A stretch of 36,006 bases of DNA from a bacterium. GTDB lineage: Bacteria > Verrucomicrobiota > Kiritimatiellia > RFP12 > UBA1067. Made by a program: the position numbers and the translations under genes. The DNA is taken from positions 1 through 36,006 of the forward strand of contig JAUNMP010000026.1 of the NCBI GenBank assembly GCA_030537465.1, written 5' to 3'. Positions 15,476 to 24,154 of the stretch are shown here, in pieces (position 1 is the first letter of the stretch; the number at the start of each line of letters is the position of its first letter). The notes below the pieces were generated by a model. That model was not told the DNA's origin and did not search any database. It saw nothing but the letters and a program-made list of their open reading frames with translations.

Positions 15476-17518
15476 ATGAAAAAAACAATTCCCCTCGTCG
15501 TCGTCCTCCTCGCCCTCGGCACAGCCTGTCTGAACACCTCTTGGACAGACGAACAGACGCTCCACGTCAATCCCTCCGCGTCCGATTCCAGGTCCTTCAC
15601 CTCCCTTGAGGCCGCGCGGAACTACATTCGCATGGCACGCGCGGACGGCCGGCTGGCAAAGGACCGTCCGATCAAGGTGCTCATCGCCCCCGGAACCTAT
15701 TCGGTCACGAACGCGCTCGCCCTCCAGTCCGGCGATTCCGGCCAACCCGGCGCGCCCATCGTCTGGACCGCCGAGCGAAAGGGGACCGTCCGCCTCCGTG
15801 GCGGCATCACGCTCTCCCCCTCCGCCTTCAGCCCCGTCACCGAGGCGGCTATCCTCGACAGACTCCCCACGACAGCGCGCGGGAGCGTCCGGGTCTGCGA
15901 CGTCTCCGCGTATCTTCCGGGCGAACTCGCCCCCTGGCCCAACCAGTTCAACCAGCCTCCGTCTCCGTGGCTCTATCTGGACGGAGAACCCGCCGAATGC
16001 GCTCGCTGGCCCAACACCGACGCCGTAAACGATGGCTGGGCCTACTTCACCAAGTCCGTCGATACTGGCTATCCTACCAAAGACGTCCACAGCAACGCCC
16101 GCAAGGACATGCATCCCGGCGCCTTCCAATGGGAATTCGCCGAGCATGGCAAGAACTGGAACTTCGACGACGGCGTCTGGCTCTATGGCTACTGGACGCA
16201 TGACTGGTCCGAGAACTCGATCCGCGTCAAGGGCTTCGAGAATACGCCCAGCAATCAGGTCCTCCGCCTCGCGGGCACACATAACTATGGATGCGGCAAC
16301 GGAACCTGGGGCGCGAAGAAGCGCCGGTTCTTCGCCTACAACCTGCTCGAAGAGCTCGATGCCCCTGGCGAATGGTATCTCGACCGCAGGACCAAAAGGC
16401 TCTATGTGATTCCAACGACCAACTGGGCGAAGGCGGATATCGTCCTCGCCACGAGCGAGCAGTCGTTCATCGAGTTGAAGGACGCCTCCGACATCGCCTT
16501 CCGAAACATCGCCTTCGAGTATTCGCATTCCCGCCAGGCAGCCGTCCGCATTGCCAACGGTACCCGGATTGAATTCGACGGCTGCACGTTCTCGGGACTT
16601 GCCGGGTCGGCTCTGGGGTTGACGGGCCGGGACTGCAAGGTCGTCGACTGCCAGGCCTGGAATTTGGGCGCCAGCGGATTCTCGATCAACGGTGGCGATC
16701 GGGAGAAACTCATTCCCGCCAACAATCTCGTTTCCAACTGCGACATCCACCATTACGCCAAGTTCCATCGGACCTACGCCCCCGCGATCGGAATTGGCGG
16801 ATGCGGTCAAAGGGTCGTTGGCTGCAGACTCCATCACGCACCCCATAACGCGATTCTCTACGGCGGCAACAACCACCTGTTCGAATCAAATGAAATCTAT
16901 CGTGTTCTGCTGGAGACGGGAGACGCCGGCGCGTTCTACACGGGGCGCGACACCTCCACCCTCGGCACAGTGATCCGCGGCAACTACTTCCACGACCTCG
17001 GCCGCGACCCCAACCTCTCCGACTTCACCATGGCCATCTACTTCGACGACTGTGACTGGGGCGACGCCGTCTACGACAACGTCTTCGAACGTGCCGGCAA
17101 GGCAGTCTTCATCGGTGGCGGCAATCTGCATCCCGTCGCGGGCAACACCTTCATTGAATGCCCGGTCGGCGTGCACATCGATTCACGTGGCGTCACCTGG
17201 CGCGAAGGCAAGCGCAAGGCCTTCAACTTCGACAAGGACGGCATCTCCTGGCACGAGAACAAGCTCAAGCCGTTCGGCTTCCGCGGCGAGCCGTGGCGCA
17301 CCGCCTATCCGGAGATCGAGGGCCTGCTGAAGGACCGTCCCGACCTCCCCCATCTCAACCCCGTCACAAACAACGTCTTCGTCGCCTGCAAGAAGAATTT
17401 CGCTTTCGACAAGCTCGCCCAGTCGGTGACCAATGAATGCCCCGTCTCCGCCAACACGTTCTACACGACGCGGGAGGAGGCCGCCCAGGCGGGTGTCAGA
17501 CTCCCCCGCACCCCGTGA
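15476..17518 (+). CDS. Secreted GH141-like right-handed beta-helix protein
   Basis: 680 residues, the only plus-strand gene. The ATG at 15476 is preceded by AAAGG at 9 nt. The signal peptide ends near GTACLN; the Cys could be lipidated but the residue at -3 is not a typical lipobox Leu. The mature protein begins with the LHVNPSASDS...FTSLEAARNYIR pattern common to secreted beta-helix enzymes. It continues with VLIAPGTYSVTNALAL, a GEWYLDRRTKRLYVIP strand, a repeat region DIAFRNIAFEYSHSRQAAVRI, and GDAGAFYTGRDTSTLGTVI followed by RGNYFHD (about 480-510). This order resembles GH141, known for alpha-L-fucosidase and xylanase activities on complex plant polysaccharides. I cannot assign catalytic residues or decide which activity applies. 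It converges on the porin gene with only 12 nt between their stop codons. Probably extracytoplasmic. Confidence 0.82.
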   Translation: MKKTIPLVVVLLALGTACLNTSWTDEQTLHVNPSASDSRSFTSLEAARNYIRMARADGRLAKDRPIKVLIAPGTYSVTNALALQSGDSGQPGAPIVWTAERKGTVRLRGGITLSPSAFSPVTEAAILDRLPTTARGSVRVCDVSAYLPGELAPWPNQFNQPPSPWLYLDGEPAECARWPNTDAVNDGWAYFTKSVDTGYPTKDVHSNARKDMHPGAFQWEFAEHGKNWNFDDGVWLYGYWTHDWSENSIRVKGFENTPSNQVLRLAGTHNYGCGNGTWGAKKRRFFAYNLLEELDAPGEWYLDRRTKRLYVIPTTNWAKADIVLATSEQSFIELKDASDIAFRNIAFEYSHSRQAAVRIANGTRIEFDGCTFSGLAGSALGLTGRDCKVVDCQAWNLGASGFSINGGDREKLIPANNLVSNCDIHHYAKFHRTYAPAIGIGGCGQRVVGCRLHHAPHNAILYGGNNHLFESNEIYRVLLETGDAGAFYTGRDTSTLGTVIRGNYFHDLGRDPNLSDFTMAIYFDDCDWGDAVYDNVFERAGKAVFIGGGNLHPVAGNTFIECPVGVHIDSRGVTWREGKRKAFNFDKDGISWHENKLKPFGFRGEPWRTAYPEIEGLLKDRPDLPHLNPVTNNVFVACKKNFAFDKLAQSVTNECPVSANTFYTTREEAAQAGVRLPRTP

Positions 17519-17530
17519 CGCGGCGAGGGC

Positions 17531-19024
17531 TCAGAAGCGGAAGTCGAACTGCCAGCGAATGAAATACGCCGGCTTCGAGCTGTCAAAGTAGTCGCCGGGA
17601 TTGAAGAGTTCAGCGACAAGGTGACCAAAGACTTCAAAGCGGTCGAGGCCGCTCGCCCCCTTGGGCGCGAGGCGGATCGGGAAGTCGTAGCGCGCCGCGG
17701 AGAGGAAGCCCTTGTACATCGAGTCCCCTCCGCCGTCCGCGTGGCCCAGATGGTCCTGCACCGCCGTGAACATCGGTCCCGTATATGCATACATCGCGTG
17801 GTGGGCGCCAAAGTTCATCGTCAGCTTCAGCTTCGTGTAGACCATGTTCGACCAATAGCAGTTGCCATAGAGCGTGCCGTAGACGAGCATCTCGCTGTCC
17901 TGCGTGTAGCGTGACCAGAGCGGATCCCACGCCGAGTCCCCATCCTCGGGGTCCGTGCGATGCTTGTCGCCGGAGTAGTAAGTCCCCGCCAGCGAGACGA
18001 CGGGCTTCCACGCGCGCTGATAGTCGGGACGGTACTTGAGCTCGAGGTGCGTCATCCAGCCACCGGCCTGGTGGTTGCCGTCGAGCATGCGGCCGAACTG
18101 CTTGGCGGACTCGATCTCCATGCCCCAGTTGTCGTCGAACTCGGGCGTGAGGAAGATGCCCAGCGTCGTCACCTCCTTCGCCGGCATCCGCCGCGGCACG
18201 GGCGAATAGGTCGTGTAGGACTCGCTGCGCTTGAAGATCGAGTAGAGCTTGAACGGAAGATGTCCGTCGAAGGCCGCATCGGAGAAGATCGCGCCGCCAC
18301 CCCATTCGTCCAGGTCGTTGGAGTCGGACATGTTGATGCAGTTGAGCGCACGCCCCTGGCTCTGGCGCGTACCGTAGCGCAGATTGTTGCGGCCGTTGTC
18401 GTAGAGGGCGAAGAGGTCGAGCTTGCGTACGTCGTCGAAGTTGAGCGTCGTGCGGACCATGTCCGAGAAGAAGCTGCGCGAACCATCCGTCGGAGTGCCT
18501 TCCGCGATGATGCGGTCGAGACCATAGATGGAGTGACCGCGGTCGAAGAGGTCCTGACGGCCGGCACGGAAGTCGAGCGTCTCCACGCCAATCTTCGAAA
18601 GCCAGTCCGCCGTGAGGCCGTGGCCGTCGAGATAGAGATTGTCCAGGAACACCTCGTCCGGCGTCGTGTAGGCACGGTCATAGCGGCGCTTGCCGTTCTT
18701 CACCGGATATTCGCGAAACTCGTCCGCAAGACGGCCGTAGATCGTGAAAGGTCCCTTCTCTGCCTGCAGCCACACGCGCGGCCGCATCCGGAAATGGTTG
18801 CGGTTCTTGCCGGCTTTCGCGGGCACGAGCGAATAGGGCGCATTCGGGTTGCCGGGGAGGTTGTCCATCATCTCCTGCCGAAGGCGGAAGTCGGCACCGG
18901 CCGAGACGTTCCAGTCGTCCTCGGCGAGAGCGACCTCGTTGGTCTCCGCGGCAAACACGGAGAACCCGCAGGCGCACAGCGCCGCGGACAGAATGGCAAA
19001 ACAATACGATCCAGACTTCTTCAT
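17531..19024 (-). CDS. Outer-membrane porin, alginate-export (AlgE-like) type
   Basis: 497 residues. The ATG at 19024 has AAAGGG 7 nt upstream and a signal peptide ending SVFA (residue 25). The mature chain begins NVSAGADFRLRQEMMDNLPG and continues with alternating amphipathic strands such as HFRMRPRVWLQAEKGPFTIYGRL, SKIGVETLDFRAGRQDLFDRG, LDLFALYDNGRNN and LAGTYYSGDKHR. It ends in aromatic strands finishing RWQFDFRF, with the C-terminal Phe typical of outer-membrane barrels. The Arg-rich strand motif (LRAGRQ-like) and overall size match the alginate-export family (PF13372). By family analogy it would let acidic oligosaccharides cross the outer membrane, here more likely inward, next to lyase and glycosidase genes. 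It has its own extended -10 in the 78 nt gap after the LVIVD gene. It also shows that the host is diderm. Confidence 0.82.
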   Translation of the reverse strand: MKKSGSYCFAILSAALCACGFSVFAAETNEVALAEDDWNVSAGADFRLRQEMMDNLPGNPNAPYSLVPAKAGKNRNHFRMRPRVWLQAEKGPFTIYGRLADEFREYPVKNGKRRYDRAYTTPDEVFLDNLYLDGHGLTADWLSKIGVETLDFRAGRQDLFDRGHSIYGLDRIIAEGTPTDGSRSFFSDMVRTTLNFDDVRKLDLFALYDNGRNNLRYGTRQSQGRALNCINMSDSNDLDEWGGGAIFSDAAFDGHLPFKLYSIFKRSESYTTYSPVPRRMPAKEVTTLGIFLTPEFDDNWGMEIESAKQFGRMLDGNHQAGGWMTHLELKYRPDYQRAWKPVVSLAGTYYSGDKHRTDPEDGDSAWDPLWSRYTQDSEMLVYGTLYGNCYWSNMVYTKLKLTMNFGAHHAMYAYTGPMFTAVQDHLGHADGGGDSMYKGFLSAARYDFPIRLAPKGASGLDRFEVFGHLVAELFNPGDYFDSSKPAYFIRWQFDFRF

Positions 19025-19055
19025 GCCAGTACCCTTTGATCCTACAAAGAGTAAC

Positions 19056-19061
19056 AGTCTA
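19056..19061 (-). promoter_or_regulatory. Extended -10 promoter for the porin gene
   Basis: The minus strand reads TTCTGGTAGACTG, with TGG before a TAGACT -10. The predicted leader is about 25 nt and contains the AAAGGG ribosome site. No matching -35 is seen. Confidence 0.45.
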
Positions 19062-19102
19062 CCAGAAAACGTCTGGGCAGTCCGTATCGTATGAAACGAG
19101 AT

Positions 19103-21154
19103 TCAGGGTTCTCGCTCGTAGAGCAGCCCCTGATAGCCGCAGGGCACAAGGAGCCGGCCACGGGCGAAGACGGCGTTCTCGGGATAGCCGACCGTCTTCT
19201 CGGTCCAGAGCAGCTTCGGCTTCTCAGGGTCGGAGAAGTCCGCCACCTGAATCTCCTTCCGGGAATTCGCCGCCAGCGCCACGCGCGTGCCGCCGTCCCA
19301 GATCGGCAGTCCTGTCGGCCCCATCTTCGAATTGGCATAGCCGAAGGTCGGCCAGGGCGTCCCATCCGCATTGCGGTCCTGCGCAGGATCGAGGAGGATG
19401 AAAGATCCCGTGTTGGCGATGAGGATCCTGTCCTTGAACACGCAGCAGCCCGTCTTCGTGCGCATCAGATTCGTGCGGAACGAGAGCGGGGCCTTCTCCG
19501 CCTTGTCCTCCGTGTCGATCATCGAAACCTTCGCCCCCGAGACGTCGAACCACTTGAAGAACGAATGCGTGTGCGCATAGCCGAGCCACTTGCCGCCCAC
19601 GGGATCGTTCGCAAAGGGCCGCTGCCAGTCCATGCCCGCGACAGCCTGCGCAATCTTCGCCGGCTCCTGCGCGAGATCAAGGAAGGTCCAGCGTCCACGG
19701 TTCTGGCGCGGATGGCACACCGCCCAGCGTGCGTTCGGCACGTAGACCCACTCGCAGTGCGACACGACGAGCTGGATCTCCCGCACGCGCCGGATCTCTC
19801 TCGGATGCGCCGGATTCTCCAGCGAGTAGATGCCGAGACCGTCGTCGCCCTGCGCCACGTACAACGTGTCGTCCCGCACGAAGACGTCCCGCGCGTAGGC
19901 GCAGGGAATCGTCCCCGCCGTCTTGAAATCCTTGTCCAGCACATAGGCACCGCCCGCCGAACAGCCCACATACGTCCAGTCGCCCTTCGCCGCCACCGAG
20001 TGGACCTGTCCGCGGCGCGGCGGCTGCCAGGCACCGAACCGTTCGGACACCGTCGCATAGGACTCGCGCCAGGAGACGTTCTTCGGCACGGCGCCGCGGT
20101 TCTGCGGACGGAACTTCGCCTCGGCGCAGGGGATCACCCACAACCCACTCCCGAGCACGGCGGCATAGACGGCACCGTCTCCCACGGCGACATAGGAGAT
20201 GCAGCGCGACGGCGCCTCGGGATCGGCGGGATCCCTGTCGCAGAAGCGGTCCACGACCTTCGGTTGCGCTGGATCGCGGGCGTCGACGGCGAAAAGTCCG
20301 TTGTAGGTGTCCGCACAGAACACCCAGCCATTCGCCTCGCGACACGTCCACATGTCGTTGTACACGCGCCAGAAGACCGGGAAGTCGACGCGCGACACGA
20401 ACTTCGGATGCGTGGCGTCGGTCCGGTCCCAGATCTCGAGACCGTGTCCCCGCCCGCGGTTCGCGGGATCGCGCGGATCCTTCACGGACCCCCGCAGCCG
20501 GTGGTGGCCCGTCGAGGCGTAGATGTACTTCCCTTCGGCGTCGAGCCCATCGCCCAGCCCCTGCATCTCCGTCGAACCAACGATGCGCGCCTTCGAGAGA
20601 TCGCCCACGTCGATTGCGTTGACGCTGCCGGAATGCCAGTCGCCCGAATAGAGGTAGCCGCCCTCGTAGCGGCAGGTCTGCGACTCGGGCGTCGGCACCA
20701 TGCGGATGTGCTCAGGATGGGCACGGTCCGTGATGTCCACGATCTCCACGCCGTTGTGGCGCTGGCCGACGAACATCAAATTGCCGGCGATCTCAATGCC
20801 CGTCGCCTGCTCGACGGTATCGAAGTTCGCGACCACCTTCGCACGGGCGGGATCCCGCACGTCGACAATCCACGCGCCCGCCCCACGGGACGAGGCGACG
20901 AGCCAGCCGTTCTCAACCTGCATCTGACGCAGATACGTCAACCCCTCCACCTTCGTCAGGAGCTTCGGCCGCAGCGGCTCCGCGATATCGAAGACGTAGA
21001 GCGTTCCGCCCGCCCCGCAGTAGAGCGTCTTTCCGTCGATTGCAAGGGACTCGCCCTTCTCGGAGACTCCCGGCACCCGTACCGGCGTCCCGAAAATTCC
21101 AGCCATCACGCTGCATGAAATCAGCAGCCCACAAAAATAAAGTAGATTCTTCAT
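19103..21154 (-). CDS. Secreted LVIVD-repeat beta-propeller protein
   Basis: 683 residues from the ATG at 21154; signal peptide MKNLLYFCGLLISCSVMAG. The mature protein is made of repeats of the LVIVD type (PF08309): a hydrophobic strand with G-x-x-L-Y/W, then V-D/F-D-x-x-D/E-P-x-x-P-x-x-V. Examples are GTLYVFDIAEPLRPKLLTKV, GAWIVDVRDPARAKVVANF, GVEIVDITDRAHPEHIRMV, GLEIWDRTDATHPKFVSRV, GLFAVDARDPAQPKVVDRF, GLGIYSLENPAHPREIRRV and IQVADFSDPEKPKLLW. Such repeats build extracellular propellers used for binding; no catalytic residues are evident. Many Cys residues (CGAGG, CREANGWVFC, CCVF) suggest disulfides or metal binding. It starts 39 nt after the AAA ATPase gene, without a clear promoter of its own, so it is probably read from the ATPase promoter. 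Possible role: a surface carbohydrate- or protein-binding partner of the enzymes. Confidence 0.82.
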   Translation of the reverse strand: MKNLLYFCGLLISCSVMAGIFGTPVRVPGVSEKGESLAIDGKTLYCGAGGTLYVFDIAEPLRPKLLTKVEGLTYLRQMQVENGWLVASSRGAGAWIVDVRDPARAKVVANFDTVEQATGIEIAGNLMFVGQRHNGVEIVDITDRAHPEHIRMVPTPESQTCRYEGGYLYSGDWHSGSVNAIDVGDLSKARIVGSTEMQGLGDGLDAEGKYIYASTGHHRLRGSVKDPRDPANRGRGHGLEIWDRTDATHPKFVSRVDFPVFWRVYNDMWTCREANGWVFCADTYNGLFAVDARDPAQPKVVDRFCDRDPADPEAPSRCISYVAVGDGAVYAAVLGSGLWVIPCAEAKFRPQNRGAVPKNVSWRESYATVSERFGAWQPPRRGQVHSVAAKGDWTYVGCSAGGAYVLDKDFKTAGTIPCAYARDVFVRDDTLYVAQGDDGLGIYSLENPAHPREIRRVREIQLVVSHCEWVYVPNARWAVCHPRQNRGRWTFLDLAQEPAKIAQAVAGMDWQRPFANDPVGGKWLGYAHTHSFFKWFDVSGAKVSMIDTEDKAEKAPLSFRTNLMRTKTGCCVFKDRILIANTGSFILLDPAQDRNADGTPWPTFGYANSKMGPTGLPIWDGGTRVALAANSRKEIQVADFSDPEKPKLLWTEKTVGYPENAVFARGRLLVPCGYQGLLYEREP

Positions 21155-21193
21155 TACAATCGTCTCAATTTCCGATTCCAGAACTGCGGCGTC

Positions 21194-22321
21194 TCATAAC
21201 CTGCCCGACAAATGACAGGCAAGCAGAGGATCTGCCAGACGGTAAATGCCGTCCGACCTGTCAACAGTGGATTCAGCGAGCAACCGCCGAAGCGCCGTGT
21301 TGACGGTCGACGTCGAGGTCAGCGCATGTCGCAGACGATACTCTTCCGAAAATACGGCGACGGGTTCCCTGGCCAGTGCCCGCATGAGAAGCCGCTGGCT
21401 TTGCGGATGGGCGATGAACGTGTCTTCCAGCAGAATGCGTTCGGCCGCGTAGAGCGATCGCATCCCCTCGTCGATATCGTCTCGGACAACCTTTCGGGCA
21501 TTCCGTCCGATCACGGCGTTGAACGTCCATGATCCCAGAGCCTGCAGATAGTACGGCACATTGTCGATTCGCCGAACCATGTCTTCGGCAAGAGGAGTCG
21601 AAAGCGCAATGCCGACGGAGGCAAAGCGCGCGACGAGAAACGCCGCGCTTTCGTCCTCAGGGGGGCGCTCCAGAGGGAATTTCTGCGCTGAATTGTAGAA
21701 AGGGCGCGACTTTGAGGCAAACATGCGTTCCAGCAAGTGGGTCTTGGATCCAAGATAGATATAGGAAACATGCCGTTGCTTTTCGACGATCGACCGCATG
21801 GTTCGCTCAAACTGAGGTCCAAGCCCCAGCTCGGCGACTTCTTGAAACTCATCGAGCGCGACATAGACATGGCGATGGGGCGGACAAAGCTTCTCCGGCA
21901 GTTCCAGGACATCCCTGAGCGCATCAAGACCGACCTTGGACGATGAAATGGCAAACGTCAGTTCCGGCTTCCCCTCTTCATCAAGCGCAAGCGCCGGCTT
22001 GACTCGCGTGAAAAGCCCGGCGACATGCTTAAGAGCCCCCGTCACAGGCGCAAGCTCACGGTAGACGGCCTTCGCATAGCTCGCAATGAAATCGTCAAGC
22101 GAAGCAATGTCCATCAAACTCAACTCAATGCAGGCCGCTCCCGACGCGCGAAGCGAGGCGACGACTTCCCCGACCATCGAGGACTTGCCATAGCGCCTCG
22201 GCCCATAGACGAGCACATTGCTGCCCCCGTCCAGCGTGTTGCGAATGTCATGCATCGTCTTCGAACGGTCGAAGAACTCATTCCCCCCGACACGCATTCC
22301 ATATCTAAACGGATTCCTCAT
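21194..22321 (-). CDS. AAA ATPase of the archaeal/bacterial ATPase_2 (PF01637) type
   Basis: 375 residues from the ATG at 22321 (MRNPFRYGMRVGGNEFFDR). Walker A is VYGPRRYGKSSM near residue 42, and Walker B is HVYVALDEFQEV. A later segment FPLERPPEDESAAFLVARF is typical of these ATPases, and a winged-helix-like C-terminus (QSQRLLMRALAREPVAVFSEEYRLR, then TVNTALRRLL) closes the chain. The family's cellular function is poorly known, and the C-terminal helix-turn-helix fits DNA binding. There is no ribosome site; a TAGACT -10 ends 7 nt before the ATG, so the message may start at the ATG. A longer in-frame start (TTG at 22363) would overlap the promoter and palindrome and is less likely. The LVIVD gene follows 39 nt downstream. 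Its relation to polysaccharide use is unknown; it may be an independent mobile-type module. Confidence 0.85.
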   Translation of the reverse strand: MRNPFRYGMRVGGNEFFDRSKTMHDIRNTLDGGSNVLVYGPRRYGKSSMVGEVVASLRASGAACIELSLMDIASLDDFIASYAKAVYRELAPVTGALKHVAGLFTRVKPALALDEEGKPELTFAISSSKVGLDALRDVLELPEKLCPPHRHVYVALDEFQEVAELGLGPQFERTMRSIVEKQRHVSYIYLGSKTHLLERMFASKSRPFYNSAQKFPLERPPEDESAAFLVARFASVGIALSTPLAEDMVRRIDNVPYYLQALGSWTFNAVIGRNARKVVRDDIDEGMRSLYAAERILLEDTFIAHPQSQRLLMRALAREPVAVFSEEYRLRHALTSTSTVNTALRRLLAESTVDRSDGIYRLADPLLACHLSGRL

Positions 22322-22328
22322 GGCGTAG

Positions 22329-22373
22329 AGTCTAGCAAATCTATTCAGATTTGAATAGTTCAAAGTTGAATAG
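22329..22373 (-). promoter_or_regulatory. ATPase promoter with inverted repeat
   Basis: A TGCTAGACT extended -10 (hexamer 22329-22334) lies 7 nt from the ATG. Immediately upstream is the inverted repeat CTATTCAGATTTGAATAG (22341-22358, 7-bp arms), covering the spacer and -35 region. A further TTGAATAG half-site lies at 22366-22373, 15 bp from the first. The arrangement fits an operator for autoregulation. Confidence 0.5.
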
Positions 22374-22375
22374 CT

Positions 22376-24073
22376 TCAGCGACCAGACCCCGTACACGAA
22401 AAGACCTGGCCGTCGGCCTTCAAGCGACGGGAGAGCGCGCCATAGTCGACATCCTGCACGGCGACGTTTTCGGACAACGCCTGCGCCGCCGCCGTCCCCG
22501 CGACCTGCCCGAGCGCGAAGAAGACCGGCTCCATGCGGATCGATCCGTAGGCGATGTGCGAGGCCGACACGCAGATCGGCACGAACAGGTTCTCGCACTC
22601 CGTCTTCTTCGGCACGATTGAACCGTATTCGACCGGATACGGACGCTTGAACTTGTGGTCCTGCACGTCTCCCTCGTTGCGCACCTTGCCGTTCACGATA
22701 TGGCGGCGGACGTTGTGCGAATCCATGCCGTAGGCCGCCAAGGCCACCGGACGCGGCACCTTGCGCGTCTGCCGGCAGTCATGTTCCGTCATCACATAGT
22801 CGCCCACCATTCGCCGCGCCTCGCGCACATAGAGCTGACGCTGCCACCCCTCCCCCAGACCATCCAGGAATTCATCCCGGCACGTTCCCCACTTCGCGTA
22901 GAAGGCCCGCGTCGCGGCGGGGATACGCGGATGATTCGCCAAAGTCCAGAGAAGCCCGCGCTGATAGTCAAGATGCGACCGCACGATCCGCTCACGTTCC
23001 GCGTAGGAGGCCTCGGGATAATTCCAGTTCGCACCGATGAAGTCCATTGAGAAGCCCCCCCGGTTGTTGGAATCCGTCTTGCGGTTGGGCATGGGTGCGA
23101 AATTGTTGAGCGTGAGATCGGCCCCCGCCTCCGCCATGCGGAAGAGAATCTCATAGTTCCGCTCGTCATAGGAGGCAGGCTTGCCAAAGGGGATCCGATT
23201 CGACTCGCAGTCCGTCATGCACACACGGAAGCAATAAGCCTGCACGCGGCGATCACCTGTCCCGTTCGCCGCCTCGCAGGATTCCGGTTCGACGCCGCGA
23301 ATCAGACCCGACGTCTTGTCGCCCGGCACGATGTACGGATCGACGGCCACATGGATCTGGTTGTCCCAGTCCTTCGGGAACGTCGCAGGATGCCACTCCG
23401 ACTGTACCCCGTTGATCGTCTCGCCGTAGACCGCATTCGCCTCGCGGCCAATGGCGTACGAGACGCCCGCCGCCGCCATCAAGTCGCCCTCGTACGTCGC
23501 GTCGACGAACATCCGTCCGCGAAAAATCTTCCCCGACAGCGTGCGGATCGCCGTGATGCGTCCGTTCTCCACCGTCACGCCGCCCTTCTCGCGGTCCAGC
23601 CACTCCCCCCGCCGGATGTCAAGCCCATCCCGCTTCTCCCAGCCTTCCAGCACGGCCAGTGCCGCCGAAGGCTCGAACGTCCACATCGTGTCCTCCGTGT
23701 CCAGGGTCTCACTCTGTCCTTTGGACTTGTAATCGCACTTCGCCTGCCATTTCCAATGCGCAGGGTCGTTGTAGTACGCGCGGATGCCGCGGTAGAACTC
23801 GCGGGCGATGCCGCCGAAGGCCCACTTGACGCCGATGTCCGTCTGGCCGAGGCCGCCCGTCGTCAATCCGCCGATGCGGGGCGTCGGCTCCAGAACCACG
23901 ACATTCTTCAATCCCATGCGCTTGGCCTGCACGGCTGCCGAAATCCCCGCCGACGTGCCACCGTAGACGACGAGGTCGAATGCGCGTTCCGATTCACAGG
24001 TCGTCCCCTGTGCTCCCAAAGAACCGAACATGAATGCACTCGCCACACCAGCAAATAGAATGTACTTCCTCAT
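22376..24073 (-). CDS. Exported FAD-dependent oxidoreductase (FAD_oxidored family)
   Basis: 565 residues from the ATG at 24073 (MRKYILFAG); an in-frame ATG at 24088 (MRGGF) is possible, since a TTTACT hexamer ends 8 nt before it. The N-terminus is a Sec-like signal peptide ending near GSLGAQG, without a twin-arginine motif. Next comes the FAD Rossmann motif FDLVVYGGTSAGISAAVQAKR, continuing into VVVLEPTPRIGGLTTGGLGQTD, and then GKIFRGRMFVDATYEGDLMAAAGV, all diagnostic of FAD_oxidored (PF12831). The C-terminus has the usual CVSASHIAYGSIRMEPVFFALGQVAGTAAAQAL. Members are frequent in polysaccharide loci of PVC bacteria and Bacteroidetes, but their substrates are mostly unknown. A role in oxidising a sugar or glycan end is inference only. 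It lies 81 nt downstream of the AAA/DUF4143 ATPase and in the same direction. Confidence 0.85.
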   Translation of the reverse strand: MRKYILFAGVASAFMFGSLGAQGTTCESERAFDLVVYGGTSAGISAAVQAKRMGLKNVVVLEPTPRIGGLTTGGLGQTDIGVKWAFGGIAREFYRGIRAYYNDPAHWKWQAKCDYKSKGQSETLDTEDTMWTFEPSAALAVLEGWEKRDGLDIRRGEWLDREKGGVTVENGRITAIRTLSGKIFRGRMFVDATYEGDLMAAAGVSYAIGREANAVYGETINGVQSEWHPATFPKDWDNQIHVAVDPYIVPGDKTSGLIRGVEPESCEAANGTGDRRVQAYCFRVCMTDCESNRIPFGKPASYDERNYEILFRMAEAGADLTLNNFAPMPNRKTDSNNRGGFSMDFIGANWNYPEASYAERERIVRSHLDYQRGLLWTLANHPRIPAATRAFYAKWGTCRDEFLDGLGEGWQRQLYVREARRMVGDYVMTEHDCRQTRKVPRPVALAAYGMDSHNVRRHIVNGKVRNEGDVQDHKFKRPYPVEYGSIVPKKTECENLFVPICVSASHIAYGSIRMEPVFFALGQVAGTAAAQALSENVAVQDVDYGALSRRLKADGQVFSCTGSGR

Positions 24074-24154
24074 GAATCCACCACGCATTGTTCTTCAGTA
24101 AAATCGACCCGCACCCAACCGACAGACACAGACACCACCCCATATTGGACGACG

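Noticed and set aside
15446..16876. Open frame antisense to the GH141-like gene (476 codons)
   Set aside because: Valine/glycine/aspartate-rich product with no family features; the plus-strand frame has a clear signal peptide and beta-helix repeats.
17519..17530. Bidirectional terminator between the convergent GH141-like and porin genes
   Set aside because: Only 12 nt separate the stops and no stem with a T-run is visible there.
22322..22363. Longer N-terminus for the ATPase from TTG at 22363
   Set aside because: It would run through the -10 and the inverted repeat, has no ribosome site, and adds residues without family similarity.
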